Below are positions 26,111-35,695 of a stretch of DNA of 64,000 nucleotides, one piece after another. Under the pieces are notes generated by a model that was given only the letters and a program-made list of their open reading frames with translations, was not told where the DNA came from and searched no databases. Source of the DNA: Bizionia argentinensis JUB59 (GTDB lineage Bacteria; Bacteroidota; Bacteroidia; Flavobacteriales; Flavobacteriaceae). The stretch spans positions 1 through 64,000 of the forward strand of contig NZ_AFXZ01000038.1 of assembly GCF_000224335.1 (NCBI RefSeq), in the 5' to 3' direction. Made by a program: the position numbers and the translations under genes. Each line of letters opens with the position of its first letter. Positions within the stretch are counted from its first letter, which is position 1.

Positions 26111-27775
26111 CTAGTTCAATTTCCGTTGTGTTTTTTTTATGTATTTGGAAAGGGTTTCTTTATCTGGAACAGTTGTAATTTCTTTGCTTTGCGCTTTTTC
26201 AAATGCCTGTAAAGCCGCTTCATAGTAGCGATGTTCGTAATTGTATTTGCCTACCAAATAGTAGGCTTGCCAATAGTTGGGGTTACTTTTAATAAGTTGA
26301 ATAAGAACTTGAGGTTCTACATGATTTTTGTTTGAAATAGCTTTGGAAATCTTCCTACTTAAAACCCGATATTTTTCATAATCTAAATAGGCTTGTGTAA
26401 ATTGAAACGGATCGGCTTCGATAGTCAAATCTTCATTATGAAACGATTTTGCTGCAATATCTGAAGCTTCTTCCTTGAAAATTTCATTCAAATTATAAGC
26501 TACAAAAGCGCCTAATTGATACGGATTAGCGGAAACCCAAACCAATCCTTGCTCGGGCTTAAAAACGACACCATGATGTGCTAATAACTGATTTAAGGCT
26601 TTCTCGTTGCCGAATCCAATGGCTTTGTCATCCAAACCGTCTTTGTTTCTTAAAATAGAAACAGCTTTTTTAACGTTCAATTTTGGTGTTTCAGAAAGCA
26701 ATTCTTCCATACGCTCATATCGGTATTGCGAATGACTTTCTGCTATTTGTTTGAGGTTGTTTTCATCCGCTGCATAGGCATCACTCTGAAAGTGATTGGA
26801 GCAAATAAGCTGACTGGAATTTTCAACTTTAAAGACTCCAAAATTGTTAGGCGAGACTTCAATAGTAATAGCGCGCTTGTCATTTGCGCTTCCAATTAAA
26901 ATAGATTCGGAAACAAATACTTGGCGCTTTTTGGCAATAGCAATCGCTTCATCAATATTAGATGCGTATTGCAATATTTCTCGTGTTAAAATAGAAATTG
27001 GGGTTTTGGCAACCATAGGCACATCGGATTTTCCTGCATTTATAGTTACTGTTAATCCTTGATCATTCATTCCGGAAACTACGCCCATCATTCCTGCCCA
27101 AGTAACGGACATAAAGTTATAACCCTGCGTTGGTTTTATAAAAGCAATAATTTTATTTTCCGCAAACTCATCACCGGCATAAAAGTCGAAATTTCTTCCA
27201 ATAATTAAATCACCATCTTCAGTTTTATCACCCCAAGCGGCAAACGACGAACAACCCACAAGTGCCAAATCCTGCAAGGCATGACCAATATCGTGCGCAC
27301 TGTGAAAATAGAGGAGTCGTAAATAGTCTTCGGCAACATAATCATAAGTGTCGCCTGCGTATTTTGAAACGCCTAATATTTCACTTTTATATTCCTCGGG
27401 AACATGTAAATGCATTTTGCGGTTATAAAATGCCAATAGTTTTCTTAAAAGGTATTGCTTGGTTTTCGATGGTACAAATTCCTCCACTTTACTTAATAAA
27501 GCATGTTCTTGAACAGCCATTAATTCTTGGCCTAAACTGCCAACTTGTAAGCCTATTTGATAAGGATCGCCAGAAACGTATAATTCCCATTGGCCATATT
27601 TGTTTTTGGTTAATAAACCGTTATTGGTGGTAAATGTGGTATCAGAAATTTTAATACGTTCGGGAATACGCTGATTATAAATGGAAATATCAGGAGTATC
27701 ATGCAACGATTTTTTAACGCCACAAGACGACAGAATCAAAGTGAAAACGAGTGTTTTCCAAAAAGAATTCGACAT
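26111..27775 (-). CDS. C45-like Ntn acyltransferase/hydrolase lipoprotein with TPR-like tail
   Basis: A 554-residue protein with a lipobox (LSSCG, Cys18). The peptidase C45 / acyl-CoA:6-aminopenicillanate acyltransferase-like region has the expected new N-terminal nucleophile at Cys175 (ALVGCSSFAAWG), followed by GDLIIGRNFDFY, VTWAGMMGVVSGMNDQGLTVTIN and VSESILIGSAN. A C-terminal TPR-like part has NPNYWQAYYLVGKYNYEHRYYEAAL. Family members self-cleave and then hydrolyse or transfer acyl-amide or ester groups. The lipid anchor places it in the periplasm. Its ATG overlaps the stop of the FAD oxidoreductase by one base (TAATG). An acyl-tailoring or ester role on the pigment is inference. Confidence 0.8.
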   Translation of the reverse strand: MSNSFWKTLVFTLILSSCGVKKSLHDTPDISIYNQRIPERIKISDTTFTTNNGLLTKNKYGQWELYVSGDPYQIGLQVGSLGQELMAVQEHALLSKVEEFVPSKTKQYLLRKLLAFYNRKMHLHVPEEYKSEILGVSKYAGDTYDYVAEDYLRLLYFHSAHDIGHALQDLALVGCSSFAAWGDKTEDGDLIIGRNFDFYAGDEFAENKIIAFIKPTQGYNFMSVTWAGMMGVVSGMNDQGLTVTINAGKSDVPMVAKTPISILTREILQYASNIDEAIAIAKKRQVFVSESILIGSANDKRAITIEVSPNNFGVFKVENSSQLICSNHFQSDAYAADENNLKQIAESHSQYRYERMEELLSETPKLNVKKAVSILRNKDGLDDKAIGFGNEKALNQLLAHHGVVFKPEQGLVWVSANPYQLGAFVAYNLNEIFKEEASDIAAKSFHNEDLTIEADPFQFTQAYLDYEKYRVLSRKISKAISNKNHVEPQVLIQLIKSNPNYWQAYYLVGKYNYEHRYYEAALQAFEKAQSKEITTVPDKETLSKYIKKTQRKLN

Positions 27776-29316
27776 TAATTTTCTGGTTTTTCAGGTTGAT
27801 TGGCGGCAATAATTTTTTCTAATAAATAGTCTTGCCCTAATAATTCGGAACAGGTTATAACACCACTAATAGTAACACCTAAAATACCATGCATATTTAA
27901 ACTCTGACCTGTAAACAACAGGTTGTCTATTTTGGTTTTAGGCGAAATAAAGGATTGCATAGATTTGTCTACATCTTTAGCGTAACCATACATGGATCCA
28001 CGATTAGTGGCAATATAATCGCGATACGACAATGGTGATGAAGTATAATAACTTTGTATACAATCGCGAATATTAGGAAACTTCTTCTCCAATTGGTCTA
28101 TAATAATCTCCGCTTTTTCCTTTTTAAAAGCTTCGTAGGTTTGCCCACGTTCATTTTTCTGTGCCACCGTGTTAAATGTACCAGACCAAGGTTCCACCTC
28201 ATCAAAATGCATATAGGTCATAATGGTAATATTGTCTCCATAAACGGCATGATCCTTCTTAATTCCCATAGAAAGCATGTAGCTTTCTGGCCAGCTTTCT
28301 TGAGTGTAATGTTGGGCATTCCAAACGGCATCTCGTGTTTTAAAATGGTAATAATTTTTATTAATATATTTAAAGCTATCTGGTTTTAAAACAATATATA
28401 AACTGAAAGCCGAAATGGTACTTTCTATGCCTTGGATTCTATTAGTATAGGATTTTCTGAAGTGTTCTTTTCCTACTAAATCAAGCGTAATTTTAGGCTC
28501 AATATTAGAAATAAACGTATCGCCATCAATCCGATTTTCGTTTGTGCAAACTGCGGATTTGATTTTGCCATTTTCACACTCTAAATTTTTAACTTCATGA
28601 TATTTATAAACTTCACCTCCATGTTTTTTTAACTGTTTAATGAGCAGTTTTGTTATCTGACTCCCGCCATTTATACAACGATAGGCACTTTGTATATAGG
28701 AGTTAACGGAAAGTGAATGTACATAAAAAGGTGTTTTGTAGCCATCGCCAGCATAAAGAAAATTAGAGCCAGCCAAAACAGCTTGTAAGCGTTTATTAGT
28801 TGTTATCGATTCTAAAAACGACTTAACTTGCAACGTGAACACACCATCAGCATAAGGTCTGCCCGGTTTTAAACGATATAAGGGGAACTTATCACAGGTT
28901 TCTTTAATTTTTTCGCAATAGGTAGTAATTGCAGCCGCTTCTTCGGGGAAATCTTTAATTAATTCGGTTTTAAAACGGTCAAAACCTTGCGCGTATGGAT
29001 AGGTTTTTTCATCATCATCAAAACTAATCACATCAAAACTATCTTCATCCATTTTTTTTAGGACTAAATCATCCATAATTCCTAAATAATTGAAATACTG
29101 GTATAGGTTTTCGCCTTTGCTTAAACTTCCGATATAATGCACACCGGTATCAAAGATGGATTTGTCTCGTGCAAAAGTTTGCAGGTTTCCACCAAACTGC
29201 TGATTCTTTTCTAAAACACAAACGCTAAAGCCTTCTTTAGCCAGAATTACAGCCGAAACCAGACCGCCTAATCCGCTGCCAACAATAACAATATCATAAT
29301 GTGCTTTTGGTTTCAA
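27775..29316 (-). CDS. CrtI/RetSat-like FAD oxidoreductase
   Basis: A 513-residue NAD(P)/FAD-dependent enzyme of the phytoene desaturase / retinol saturase group. The dinucleotide motif IVGSGLGGLVSAVILAKEG (residues 10-28) is followed by GGNLQTF. A typical C-terminal FAD motif is LLFTGQSLNMHGILGVTISG. The start codon is TTG at 29316, because a shorter form would lose the FAD motif. Since carotenoid genes such as crtB are absent, it probably oxidises or isomerises the polyene or another cluster intermediate. Flexirubin-type clusters often carry such a gene. The exact reaction is unknown. Confidence 0.82.
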   Translation of the reverse strand: MKPKAHYDIVIVGSGLGGLVSAVILAKEGFSVCVLEKNQQFGGNLQTFARDKSIFDTGVHYIGSLSKGENLYQYFNYLGIMDDLVLKKMDEDSFDVISFDDDEKTYPYAQGFDRFKTELIKDFPEEAAAITTYCEKIKETCDKFPLYRLKPGRPYADGVFTLQVKSFLESITTNKRLQAVLAGSNFLYAGDGYKTPFYVHSLSVNSYIQSAYRCINGGSQITKLLIKQLKKHGGEVYKYHEVKNLECENGKIKSAVCTNENRIDGDTFISNIEPKITLDLVGKEHFRKSYTNRIQGIESTISAFSLYIVLKPDSFKYINKNYYHFKTRDAVWNAQHYTQESWPESYMLSMGIKKDHAVYGDNITIMTYMHFDEVEPWSGTFNTVAQKNERGQTYEAFKKEKAEIIIDQLEKKFPNIRDCIQSYYTSSPLSYRDYIATNRGSMYGYAKDVDKSMQSFISPKTKIDNLLFTGQSLNMHGILGVTISGVITCSELLGQDYLLEKIIAANQPEKPEN

Positions 29317-29317
29317 A

Positions 29318-32300
29318 TTAGCTTTTTGTTAAAACGGTTAAATTCGAATCTTGATGGGTTATTTTATAATCCCCATTTTCGAAAAATGACAAATAAGTTT
29401 CTATGGATTCGAAAAGTAACACAATACGCGATGCATTTTGAGCTTTTAATGTTTCAATGCTAGGGCTTGTTAACGTATTTGAGTTAATAATGATGGTATT
29501 ATGCTGTTTTTCAAAAGCATCTTTAAAGGTTTCAGCGACTTCAATTTTATAATGATTATTGGTGATGAAACTATTTTCAACTAATTGTCTGGAGGCTAAA
29601 TTGATTATAAAACTAGTAATGCTTCTACTTGGACTATCTAGCGCCAGAAGGAAATCCAATTGACCGTAGGTATTTGAAATATGTAAAATCGTTTCAGCAG
29701 TATCTAACGTATCTAATAAATATTTATAGGTGTCTTGATGTCTATTCAGATCCGTTTTTATGGTGTGGTATAAGTCCTGGCCTTTGTAACGATAATCCTC
29801 CAAAACCATAGGATGGAAATAGGCTGCACCTTCATGGGCTGTTCTGAAATTCTTAAATTCAGATTTAAAATTTTGACTGATAATTTTAGTGCGTTCGCGA
29901 GCTGAATCCCCGAAGCTTCTATTACTATAGGCGATTCGATCTAATATTTTAATCGATATTTCACCCCGTTTAATTACAAAGTTTCCTTTCGGTAAAGTTT
30001 CAGAATATCCATGAATCATTATAGGAACAATATCTAATTTAAATTGTTCAGCTAAAAAGAAAGCTCCTTTATGAAAGCGCTTCATTTTATGTGTGTAAGA
30101 ACGTGTTCCTTCGGGGAAAGCCATTAACGAATAACCTTGATCTACTTTTTTCTGTAAATGTGAAACGCCTTTTTCAATGCCGCTAGAAACGGGGTAGAAA
30201 CCAGCTAATTTGACTGCTCTGCCAAAAATTGGTGAGTTGTAAACCCAGTCGTTTACTAGGAAAATAATCTTCGGACTCAACATACCAATTACCAAAATAT
30301 CTAGAAACGATGTGTGGTTAGCAATTATAACAGCTTGTTTTTTAAAGGTCTCATTATTAGGGTTAATAATCGTTATTTTTACAAATGGGTAGGAATCTAA
30401 AACTGATTTCATAAACTTGGACATCAATCGGTGAAACCAATGCATTTTTTTCTTCATACTAATAGGAACCAATTTTATAACAACCGTTCCAAATAGTGCT
30501 AATAATAAACCTCCAAGTCCATAGTAAGTAAAGGAAATGCAAGAAAAAATAAAGTATATAACAGGAGCTGGTCTGTTGGTTTTACTCCCAATAAAGAACT
30601 TGAAAAACAACGGTTGAAGCACAAATGAAATGCATAAAGCCGAAAGAATACCAATAATAGACACCAATGAAATACTAAAAAGCGCAGGGTGTTTAGCGAA
30701 AATTAAAACGCCAACGCCAAAAATTGTGGTAATGACTGATAAGATAATTGATGTTTTATGAGTCGGCAATACACGTTCGCCTGTTTTTAATTCATGCATT
30801 AATCCGTTGGTAATAAAAATGCTATAGTCAATACCTAATCCGAAAATAAAGGTGGAAATAATAATATTGAAAATATTAAATTCAACACCTGTTAAACCCA
30901 TAATTCCAATGGTTAATAACCAGGTTAAAGCAATTGGTAAAACCGTAACAAGCGTTAAAGAAACACTGCGATAAAAAAGTAATAATAAGACTAAAACAAC
31001 TAAAAACGAATAACCAACCAACCGATTAAAATCATTTTTTAAGCCACCTAAAAAGGTTTCGTTCATCTGTTTCCTGTCTATAACCAAGGTTTGTGCTTGC
31101 TCTTTAAACGTTTCAACTAAAGCCTCCGTTTGGGTGTCTTTTACCTTAACTAAAGAGGTAACGGTTGAAAAACCGTCTGTTTCACTTATATAGTCTTCAA
31201 TTGAAACCGTGTTTAAAGCTTTAAAGTCCTCAAGATTTAAAGTGTGGAAATCAGTTTCTAAAAGTTTGTAAAACTGCTGAAACGTGCTCTGTTTAAAACC
31301 AAATGTGTTTCCACTAGTAATAAGCGCTTGTTTGGTTAATGAAACAGTTTCTGGTTGCCAGAAATTTTGCCAAGCATCTAAATGAGTTTGCTGCTGGTTT
31401 TCCGATTGTACCAAAGCTCCAATAGAACTAAAATTAATTATTTTATCTTCAGCTTTCAGCCTTTGTAGGTTGGAGAAAATCTTATCATTTACAAGAATAG
31501 CTTCTTGCGTATTGGAACCATAAGCCGCTAAATACACCGATTTAGAACTGATATTTGTCAACGCATCCAAACGTTTTTGAGCATCTAGGAGCTCTTGTGG
31601 TTCGTAGTTTAATTGTGAAATATCATTGTTGAAACCCGCCTTATTATAAGTGAATAAACTAACTACAAATAGAATGACCAAACCGCCGATAAGCCATTTG
31701 TTTCTATGAAATGGATATTGCGCAGCACTATCTAAAATAGTTTTCTTTTGAAGTGATTTTTCCTTATATCTGTAAACCTGTGGAATAAAAATTAATGAAA
31801 ACACCGAAGCTCCTAAAACACTAATAGCGGCAAAAATCCCTAAATCCTGAAGGGCTTGCGATTTTAAAAATAGCAAACATAAAAAAGCTAGAGCAGTTGT
31901 TAAGCTACTCATTAAAATGGGTTTGGTTATTTCTTGATACAGTTCTTTTATATTGTTATTGCTCCTAATATGAGTCAAAATATGCAAGGCGTAATCTAAC
32001 GTGATTCCCAATAAAACCGATCCAATTCCTAATGATATCGCTGAAATATTTGTACGAATTACAAATAACATGGCAACCGCTAATAAGGCGCCAAAAGCAG
32101 TTGGTGTAAATAAAATTAATGGAATAGAAATGTTCCTGTAAAACGCAATCAATATCAAAAGTAAAACACTCATGGCAATGCTAACGGTGATCTGGATGTC
32201 CCGTTTTATTTGCTGGGCATTGGCAACAGCAACTAATGCACCGCCAAAATACTCGCTAGTGACAGCGTCTTTAAACGACGCATTTAAGTCGTCTCTTAAC

Positions 32301-33001
32301 TTGTAAAGTTGTTCGGCAAAAAGAGCATTTTCCGATGTTTCACTGGATTTGTGTGTAGGCGAAATAAACAACAATAGGTGCTGTTTATCTTTGCTTAATA
32401 AAAAGCCATTTTCTATAACAAAAGCATCACCAAAACTCAATTGTTGTAATTTCTTGAGGGCTACAAAAGACAAACCTAAAGGATCCCGTAAAATAGTTTC
32501 TTTGGCCACAAAACCTGAAGGTGAAATAAGCGTTTTATAATGTGCTTTGGTAATAGCTTGAATGCTATCCGAATTTAGTTTTGATTGAATATTTTGGTAA
32601 TCGGTAGCATCTAAAAAAAGCGGTAAATTATTATAAACAAAGTCTAATGTATTTAAAACCGTTTCATCTGGAATTTGACCTTGAATTTTGGTGTAATAGG
32701 GTTCCGAGTGTTTTTCTAAACTGTCAATATACTGGGTTGCGTATTGGGTTAAATCATCAACTGACGCGCCAGATTCTCGAGTAATATTTACGATAATCTT
32801 ATCCGCGAAATTAACGGTTTTCATTACTTTTTGCGCATCTTTATTTTCGCTACTCGTAGGGATAAGTTTGGTAATATCTTCTTCAAAATTAATATTTGAT
32901 GCCAAGAAAACGAGTCCCAATACCAAAACAAGCAAGCCTAGAAATCCGATTAATTTCCTAGAAGCAATCCAAAGATATATATGATAAAAAAAATCAGTCA
33001 T
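29318..33001 (-). CDS. MMPL/RND exporter fused to a 1-acyl-glycerol-phosphate-type acyltransferase
   Basis: The start is the ATG at 33001, which overlaps the stop of the glycosyltransferase gene (ATGACTGA); this gives about 1227 residues. Residues 1-800 form an MMPL-type permease with two repeats of about six helices and large periplasmic loops. Residues about 870-1060 form a PlsC-like domain with HTSFLD (HX4D, about residue 896) and FPEGTRS. The last 150 residues are separate and look Rossmann-like (ILHISNTYGQLDFLLALDS), perhaps a degenerate methyltransferase fold. MMPL-type exporters are standard in aryl polyene clusters. It probably moves an acylated pigment or lipid intermediate across the inner membrane. 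Confidence 0.85.
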   Translation of the reverse strand: MTDFFYHIYLWIASRKLIGFLGLLVLVLGLVFLASNINFEEDITKLIPTSSENKDAQKVMKTVNFADKIIVNITRESGASVDDLTQYATQYIDSLEKHSEPYYTKIQGQIPDETVLNTLDFVYNNLPLFLDATDYQNIQSKLNSDSIQAITKAHYKTLISPSGFVAKETILRDPLGLSFVALKKLQQLSFGDAFVIENGFLLSKDKQHLLLFISPTHKSSETSENALFAEQLYKLRDDLNASFKDAVTSEYFGGALVAVANAQQIKRDIQITVSIAMSVLLLILIAFYRNISIPLILFTPTAFGALLAVAMLFVIRTNISAISLGIGSVLLGITLDYALHILTHIRSNNNIKELYQEITKPILMSSLTTALAFLCLLFLKSQALQDLGIFAAISVLGASVFSLIFIPQVYRYKEKSLQKKTILDSAAQYPFHRNKWLIGGLVILFVVSLFTYNKAGFNNDISQLNYEPQELLDAQKRLDALTNISSKSVYLAAYGSNTQEAILVNDKIFSNLQRLKAEDKIINFSSIGALVQSENQQQTHLDAWQNFWQPETVSLTKQALITSGNTFGFKQSTFQQFYKLLETDFHTLNLEDFKALNTVSIEDYISETDGFSTVTSLVKVKDTQTEALVETFKEQAQTLVIDRKQMNETFLGGLKNDFNRLVGYSFLVVLVLLLLFYRSVSLTLVTVLPIALTWLLTIGIMGLTGVEFNIFNIIISTFIFGLGIDYSIFITNGLMHELKTGERVLPTHKTSIILSVITTIFGVGVLIFAKHPALFSISLVSIIGILSALCISFVLQPLFFKFFIGSKTNRPAPVIYFIFSCISFTYYGLGGLLLALFGTVVIKLVPISMKKKMHWFHRLMSKFMKSVLDSYPFVKITIINPNNETFKKQAVIIANHTSFLDILVIGMLSPKIIFLVNDWVYNSPIFGRAVKLAGFYPVSSGIEKGVSHLQKKVDQGYSLMAFPEGTRSYTHKMKRFHKGAFFLAEQFKLDIVPIMIHGYSETLPKGNFVIKRGEISIKILDRIAYSNRSFGDSARERTKIISQNFKSEFKNFRTAHEGAAYFHPMVLEDYRYKGQDLYHTIKTDLNRHQDTYKYLLDTLDTAETILHISNTYGQLDFLLALDSPSRSITSFIINLASRQLVENSFITNNHYKIEVAETFKDAFEKQHNTIIINSNTLTSPSIETLKAQNASRIVLLFESIETYLSFFENGDYKITHQDSNLTVLTKS

Positions 33002-34190
33002 GTTGTAATACGCCTTTCTTTTTTTTAATAATGCTGAAGAAAAAATAGGCAACCACACCAAATAGTATGGCGCCAAGTATTGCCAAGGCAAAACTTCCCA
33101 CAATATACGTTTTAAGATGTTTAAAGACCTCGAAATTGTCCATCAAATCGGTTACGGAATAAGAAATGGGCTCTTGAAAAATAATCTGACCTAATTCCAA
33201 ACTCGCATAAATTATAAACGGAATAAAGGGCGGTAAACTAACATTTGAAAAGGCAAAAGTGATGGTTTTATTTAGTTTTAAAAAGATGGACAAGGCAATG
33301 GCTAAAACCGTATGAAGTCCCCAGAGAGGTGAAAACCCAATGAACACACCCAAGGCAACAGATAGCGCTTTCTTCTTTGGCGAATCGCTACTGCCTAAAA
33401 AGTCCTCGATAAAAAATCGTTTAAAGCCTTTTTTTTTAATATTTCGGAATAGTTGTCTCGGCTTATAATAGATCAGGGTTAAAAAAACCAACCAAAAATT
33501 TAAAATGCTGATACGCGTAAAATCTTGAAATGGTCGGAAGTGCGATACACGTTCGGTTTCATCATAAAGCACTTGAATCGGGATGTTTTTTACGTCCACA
33601 TCTTTCCATGCAGATTTTACAATCACTTCAATTTCGAATTCGAATTTGGTGGTGTAAAACTTCAGGTTTTTAAGAACATTTAATGGGTATAATCGAAAAC
33701 CAGATTGCGTATCGGTGAGTTTTATGCCCGTTTCAAACCAAAACCAAAAGTTTGAAAATTTATTCCCAAAACTACTTTTCCCAGGAACACCTTCCTGTTT
33801 CATATTTCGAGCGCCAATAATTAATAACTCTTTTGTAGGATGGACCTCTAAATCATTTATAAAACTTGGAATATCATTCGGGAAATGTTGGCCATCAGAA
33901 TCAATAGTTAAGGCAAATTCATACCCTAATGAAATGGCATGTTCAAAACCTCTGCGTAAGGCAAAACCTTTTCCTTTATTTTCAGGGAAATGTATTTGCT
34001 GAATTTCAGGATAATTTTCAAGAATTTGTGCGGTTGTGTCGCTAGATCCGTCATTAATAATAATAATGTTATTGGTAAAGCCCAAAACACCGTCAACCAC
34101 ACGTTTTAACGTATGTTGATTATTATACGTGGGTATAATAACACAAACGTTTAAGTCATTGATTTTTTGTGTGATAGGTTGGTTTAGCAA
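32994..34190 (-). CDS. Family 2 glycosyltransferase fused to a DUF2062 membrane domain
   Basis: A 398-residue protein starting at TTG (34190), directly after an in-frame stop; no ATG precedes the catalytic domain. Residues 12-240 are a GT-A glycosyltransferase (CVIIPTYNNQHTLKRV, the acceptor loop IINDGSSD and the DSD at 97-99 in TIDSDGQHFP). Residues about 265-395 are a DUF2062 membrane region (LSVALGVFIGFSPLWGLHTVL). Aryl polyene clusters often have a glycosyltransferase/acyltransferase next to the MMPL exporter. A role in attaching a sugar or a dolichol-type carrier is inference. Confidence 0.85.
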   Translation of the reverse strand: MLNQPITQKINDLNVCVIIPTYNNQHTLKRVVDGVLGFTNNIIIINDGSSDTTAQILENYPEIQQIHFPENKGKGFALRRGFEHAISLGYEFALTIDSDGQHFPNDIPSFINDLEVHPTKELLIIGARNMKQEGVPGKSSFGNKFSNFWFWFETGIKLTDTQSGFRLYPLNVLKNLKFYTTKFEFEIEVIVKSAWKDVDVKNIPIQVLYDETERVSHFRPFQDFTRISILNFWLVFLTLIYYKPRQLFRNIKKKGFKRFFIEDFLGSSDSPKKKALSVALGVFIGFSPLWGLHTVLAIALSIFLKLNKTITFAFSNVSLPPFIPFIIYASLELGQIIFQEPISYSVTDLMDNFEVFKHLKTYIVGSFALAILGAILFGVVAYFFFSIIKKKKGVLQHD

Positions 34191-34208
34191 TTATAAGGCC
34201 TTTTGGTA

Positions 34209-34706
34209 TTAGCGACCGGAAAATACTGATTTTTCTTCAGAAGTAAAGCTATCAGAATGTAAAATATAATCTTTAATATGGTTTTTAAGCTGGGTCGATT
34301 TAATGTACGGAAGTTGCGTTAATATAAAAGCTTTATCGCGATCAATATCAGCTTTATATTTTAAAAGTTTAGGCGTATTTTCTTGAATGCCTAGTCTTAT
34401 AAAACGTGATTCAATATTATTAGGTTCCGTTTCAATAGCGAATTCAATATAACTAACACCTTCAATAAAACCGGTTTTCTTATCTTTTAATGTTTTGGCG
34501 TTTCTGGCTTTTAAAGCTATGGCAGCACCTTTGTAAGCTACTAATTCCATATCTTCAGTTCTAGTTACCGATTGCATAGAATTAAAAAAATCATCAACTT
34601 TTTCGGGGTTTTGTGCCGCTTCTTTATAGGCTATACGCACTTGATCCAAATCTAGTGATTGCAGATTAGAAAATAGGATTAAGATACTTATTAGCAGGTA
34701 TTTCAT
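34209..34706 (-). CDS. Small secreted hypothetical protein of the pigment cluster
   Basis: A 165-residue protein with a signal peptide (about residues 1-17, LFSNLQS). The rest is helical with TPR-like spacing (YKGAAIALKARNAKTLKDKKTGFIEGV, then FIRLGIQENTPKLLKYK). It lies five bases after the dehydratase-like gene stop and 18 bases before the glycosyltransferase gene. I cannot name it further. Its position suggests an envelope partner of the export genes. Confidence 0.75.
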   Translation of the reverse strand: MKYLLISILILFSNLQSLDLDQVRIAYKEAAQNPEKVDDFFNSMQSVTRTEDMELVAYKGAAIALKARNAKTLKDKKTGFIEGVSYIEFAIETEPNNIESRFIRLGIQENTPKLLKYKADIDRDKAFILTQLPYIKSTQLKNHIKDYILHSDSFTSEEKSVFSGR

Positions 34707-34711
34707 GGTGT

Positions 34712-35077
34712 TTAAATTACTTTGTAATTTATAGACAATTTTAATGCCACAATATCCGTAAACTTTGTGATATTTTTAACACGGAATCCTGTTTCTGTTT
34801 CTGAAATGTCCAGTGATAACTCTAGATCTGGTGTTTTTTCAGGGTTAATTATGGCCATAAACTTCACGTTACTAGCTGATGCCATAAAGAGTTTTTTTGA
34901 AAGTATTTGTTCCGAAAGCTCTTTAATAATCTGCATCATGCAAACACCTGGCGTTACTGGATTTCCTGGAAAATGACCTTTAAAAACGGCATGATCTTTA
35001 TTGATTTTGATATTGGCAACCGCTTTTCCATCGTCGTGTTCTAAGGTCTTTATGGTGTAAAAGTCTTTAATTAACAT
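34712..35077 (-). CDS. Hotdog-fold 3-hydroxyacyl-ACP dehydratase, His-only half site
   Basis: A 121-residue FabA/FabZ-like hotdog protein. It has the motif KGHFPGNPVTPGVCMMQ (residues 33-49) with catalytic His35, but the residue that should be the catalytic Glu or Asp is Gln49. In FabZ and FabA the active site pairs His from one subunit with the acid from the other. The two other hotdog proteins of the cluster (46952 and 47404) keep the Glu but lack the HFPG His. A mixed dimer is the simple inference. It corresponds to ApeI in position and type. Confidence 0.85.
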   Translation of the reverse strand: MLIKDFYTIKTLEHDDGKAVANIKINKDHAVFKGHFPGNPVTPGVCMMQIIKELSEQILSKKLFMASASNVKFMAIINPEKTPDLELSLDISETETGFRVKNITKFTDIVALKLSINYKVI

Positions 35078-35083
35078 GGCTAA

Positions 35084-35689
35084 TTATTTTTTTGTCAAGT
35101 TAAATTGATAATTGATACCCAATTGGAAAACAGTATTAAATTGATTTTGGGTTTCATATAATTCAGATTCGAAACTATTAAATGTCCCAGAATATACATC
35201 AATAAACCCACGTTTATATCGCGCTTCGAAAGATAGCCCATTTTTTAGCTCTAGCCCAAAACCAAAAGAAAAATTAAGGTCTACAAAAGTAGCATCATTT
35301 CCATGGTTATCACCTCTGTTTGCAAAACCAATTAGTGTATCGTCGATATCAAAATCAATTCCAGGTGTTACCGATAAATAGAAGCCAAGATCTGGCGCTA
35401 CAAAAAACTTATTGCTAACGGCAAGCGTAATATATTCGATATAAATCGTATTATTTCCCCTTGTTTTACCGCCTTGATTGGAATATCCTAATTCTGGCTG
35501 TAAGGCGTACAATTCAGAAAAACGAACCTGATAAATAAGACCTAAGTACAAATTGGTTTTAACATCCATATCAGCATTTGTTAAATTTGAAATATTTGCG
35601 CCCGCACGTAAACCGATGCCTTTTTTGTTTTGAGAAAAGGTTAAATTCATCACTAGTAAAAACAGTAAAGTGACTAGTAGATTTTTCAT
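35084..35689 (-). CDS. PorT-like outer-membrane beta-barrel protein
   Basis: A 201-residue protein with a signal peptide (about 1-20, NLTFSQ). Alternating amphipathic strands follow: GIGLRAGANISNLT, NLYLGLIYQVRF, ALQPELGYSNQGGK, FYLSVTPGIDFD, LNFSFGFGLEL, and a terminal FQLGINYQFNLTKK. This is the small PorT-type barrel common in Bacteroidota. It sits between the lipoprotein and the hotdog gene in the cluster, suggesting a part in placing the pigment in the outer membrane. That role is inference. Confidence 0.8.
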   Translation of the reverse strand: MKNLLVTLLFLLVMNLTFSQNKKGIGLRAGANISNLTNADMDVKTNLYLGLIYQVRFSELYALQPELGYSNQGGKTRGNNTIYIEYITLAVSNKFFVAPDLGFYLSVTPGIDFDIDDTLIGFANRGDNHGNDATFVDLNFSFGFGLELKNGLSFEARYKRGFIDVYSGTFNSFESELYETQNQFNTVFQLGINYQFNLTKK

Positions 35690-35695
35690 GAGAGT

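Noticed and set aside
27775-29316. Carotenoid desaturase gene
   Set aside because: The protein is CrtI-like, but no phytoene synthase or other carotenoid gene is nearby and the gene is coupled to the pigment cluster. I call it a cluster oxidoreductase instead.
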